Part shown: one piece after another, positions 63,905-64,000 of the stretch
Layout: each line of letters opens with the position of its first letter
Position numbering within the stretch: the stretch's first letter is position 1
The notes under the pieces: model-generated
Databases searched by the model: none
Seen by the model: only the letters and a program-made list of their open reading frames with translations
What the model was told of the DNA's origin: nothing
Translations under genes and position numbers: made by a program
Origin: Embleya sp040629175
GTDB taxonomy: Bacteria; Actinomycetota; Actinomycetes; Streptomycetales; Streptomycetaceae
DNA length: 64,000 bases
Direction of reading: 5' to 3'
Assembly: GCF_040629175.1 (NCBI RefSeq)
Contig: NZ_JBEXUX010000040.1
Location: forward strand, 31,357-95,356

Positions 63905-64000
63905 TGCTGCGGCTCCTCGCCGATGAAGGCCGAGCGCTGGGCGGTCGGGGGCTGGTCGGCCTGGTAGCCGATGACGATGAGGCCGTCGCGGGTGGTGACG
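63901..64000 (-). CDS. C-terminal end of a gene cut by the window edge
   Basis: The frame is open from base 64000 and ends GYQADQPPTAQRSAFIGEEPQQ with the stop overlapping the next ATG (ATGA). About 32 residues are visible. No family call is possible. Confidence 0.6.
   Translation of the reverse strand, partial: VTTRDGLIVIGYQADQPPTAQRSAFIGEEPQQ

Overview
The window reads as part of the genome of a tailed, siphovirus-like phage of a high-GC actinomycete, most likely Streptomyces. The evidence is the very high GC content, a near-complete HK97-type head and tail gene set, and Streptomyces-type accessory families: a WhiJ-like XRE/DUF5753 regulator with its DUF397 partner, a DUF2637 membrane protein and a DUF4238 protein. 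Genes run off both ends. I see no integrase, holin, stand-alone endolysin or replicative DNA polymerase, so part of the genome lies outside and the lifestyle is open.

Almost everything is on the minus strand, so the functional order is from right to left. From 1 to about 17 kb lies the virion module: small and large terminase, portal, MuF-like protein, scaffold, major capsid protein, a GT4 glycosyltransferase, connectors, tail terminator, major tail protein, the G/GT chaperone pair with a GGGAAAG slip site, a 1749-residue tape measure carrying two peptidoglycan-cleaving domains, and the start of a minor tail protein. A stand-alone primase-polymerase, a palindrome array, small ORFs and an HNH nuclease follow (17-20 kb). 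From 20.5 to 28 kb is a glycan module: four GT-A glycosyltransferases, a sugar epimerase, a methyltransferase, and a duplicated glycosyltransferase-plus-partner gene pair. A repeat-rich tail fibre/adhesin and an acquired zinc-finger HNH nuclease lie at 28.8-31.2 kb.

The most remarkable region is 32.7-34.7 kb: a Ro60 (TROVE) protein preceded by three tandem structured RNAs. Each has a covarying lower stem, the same internal loop (GGTGCGCA opposite a strand ending GATCTC) and a covarying upper stem. Two of them enclose a circularly permuted tRNA-like domain whose acceptor stem is capped by a hairpin, which is the hallmark of YrlA-type Y RNAs. The phage also carries an RNA-repair block at 49.4-54.4 kb (T4-type polynucleotide kinase-phosphatase, Rnl1-like ligase, Thg1-like 3'-5' polymerase and a second ligase of the Deinococcus Rnl5 type) and a DEDDh exoribonuclease at 56.6 kb. 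Together they suggest a phage-encoded RNA quality-control and tRNA-repair system, perhaps against host tRNA-cleaving defences.

Between these lie accessory islands. At 37-38.7 kb are three paralogous 130-residue unknown genes, each in its own promoter/operator/leader-hairpin/terminator cassette. At 42.5-45.5 kb a plus-strand island carries an HTH protein, a GIY-YIG-like protein sharing the same C-terminal domain, the WhiJ-like pair and a DUF4238 protein. The right end (46-64 kb) is a tightly overlapping minus-strand early-type operon with two vWA proteins, a LuxR-type regulator, a SLOG-domain protein, SSB and a HIT hydrolase among many short unknowns. Overlaps such as GTGA and ATGA decide most start codons there and suggest translational coupling.
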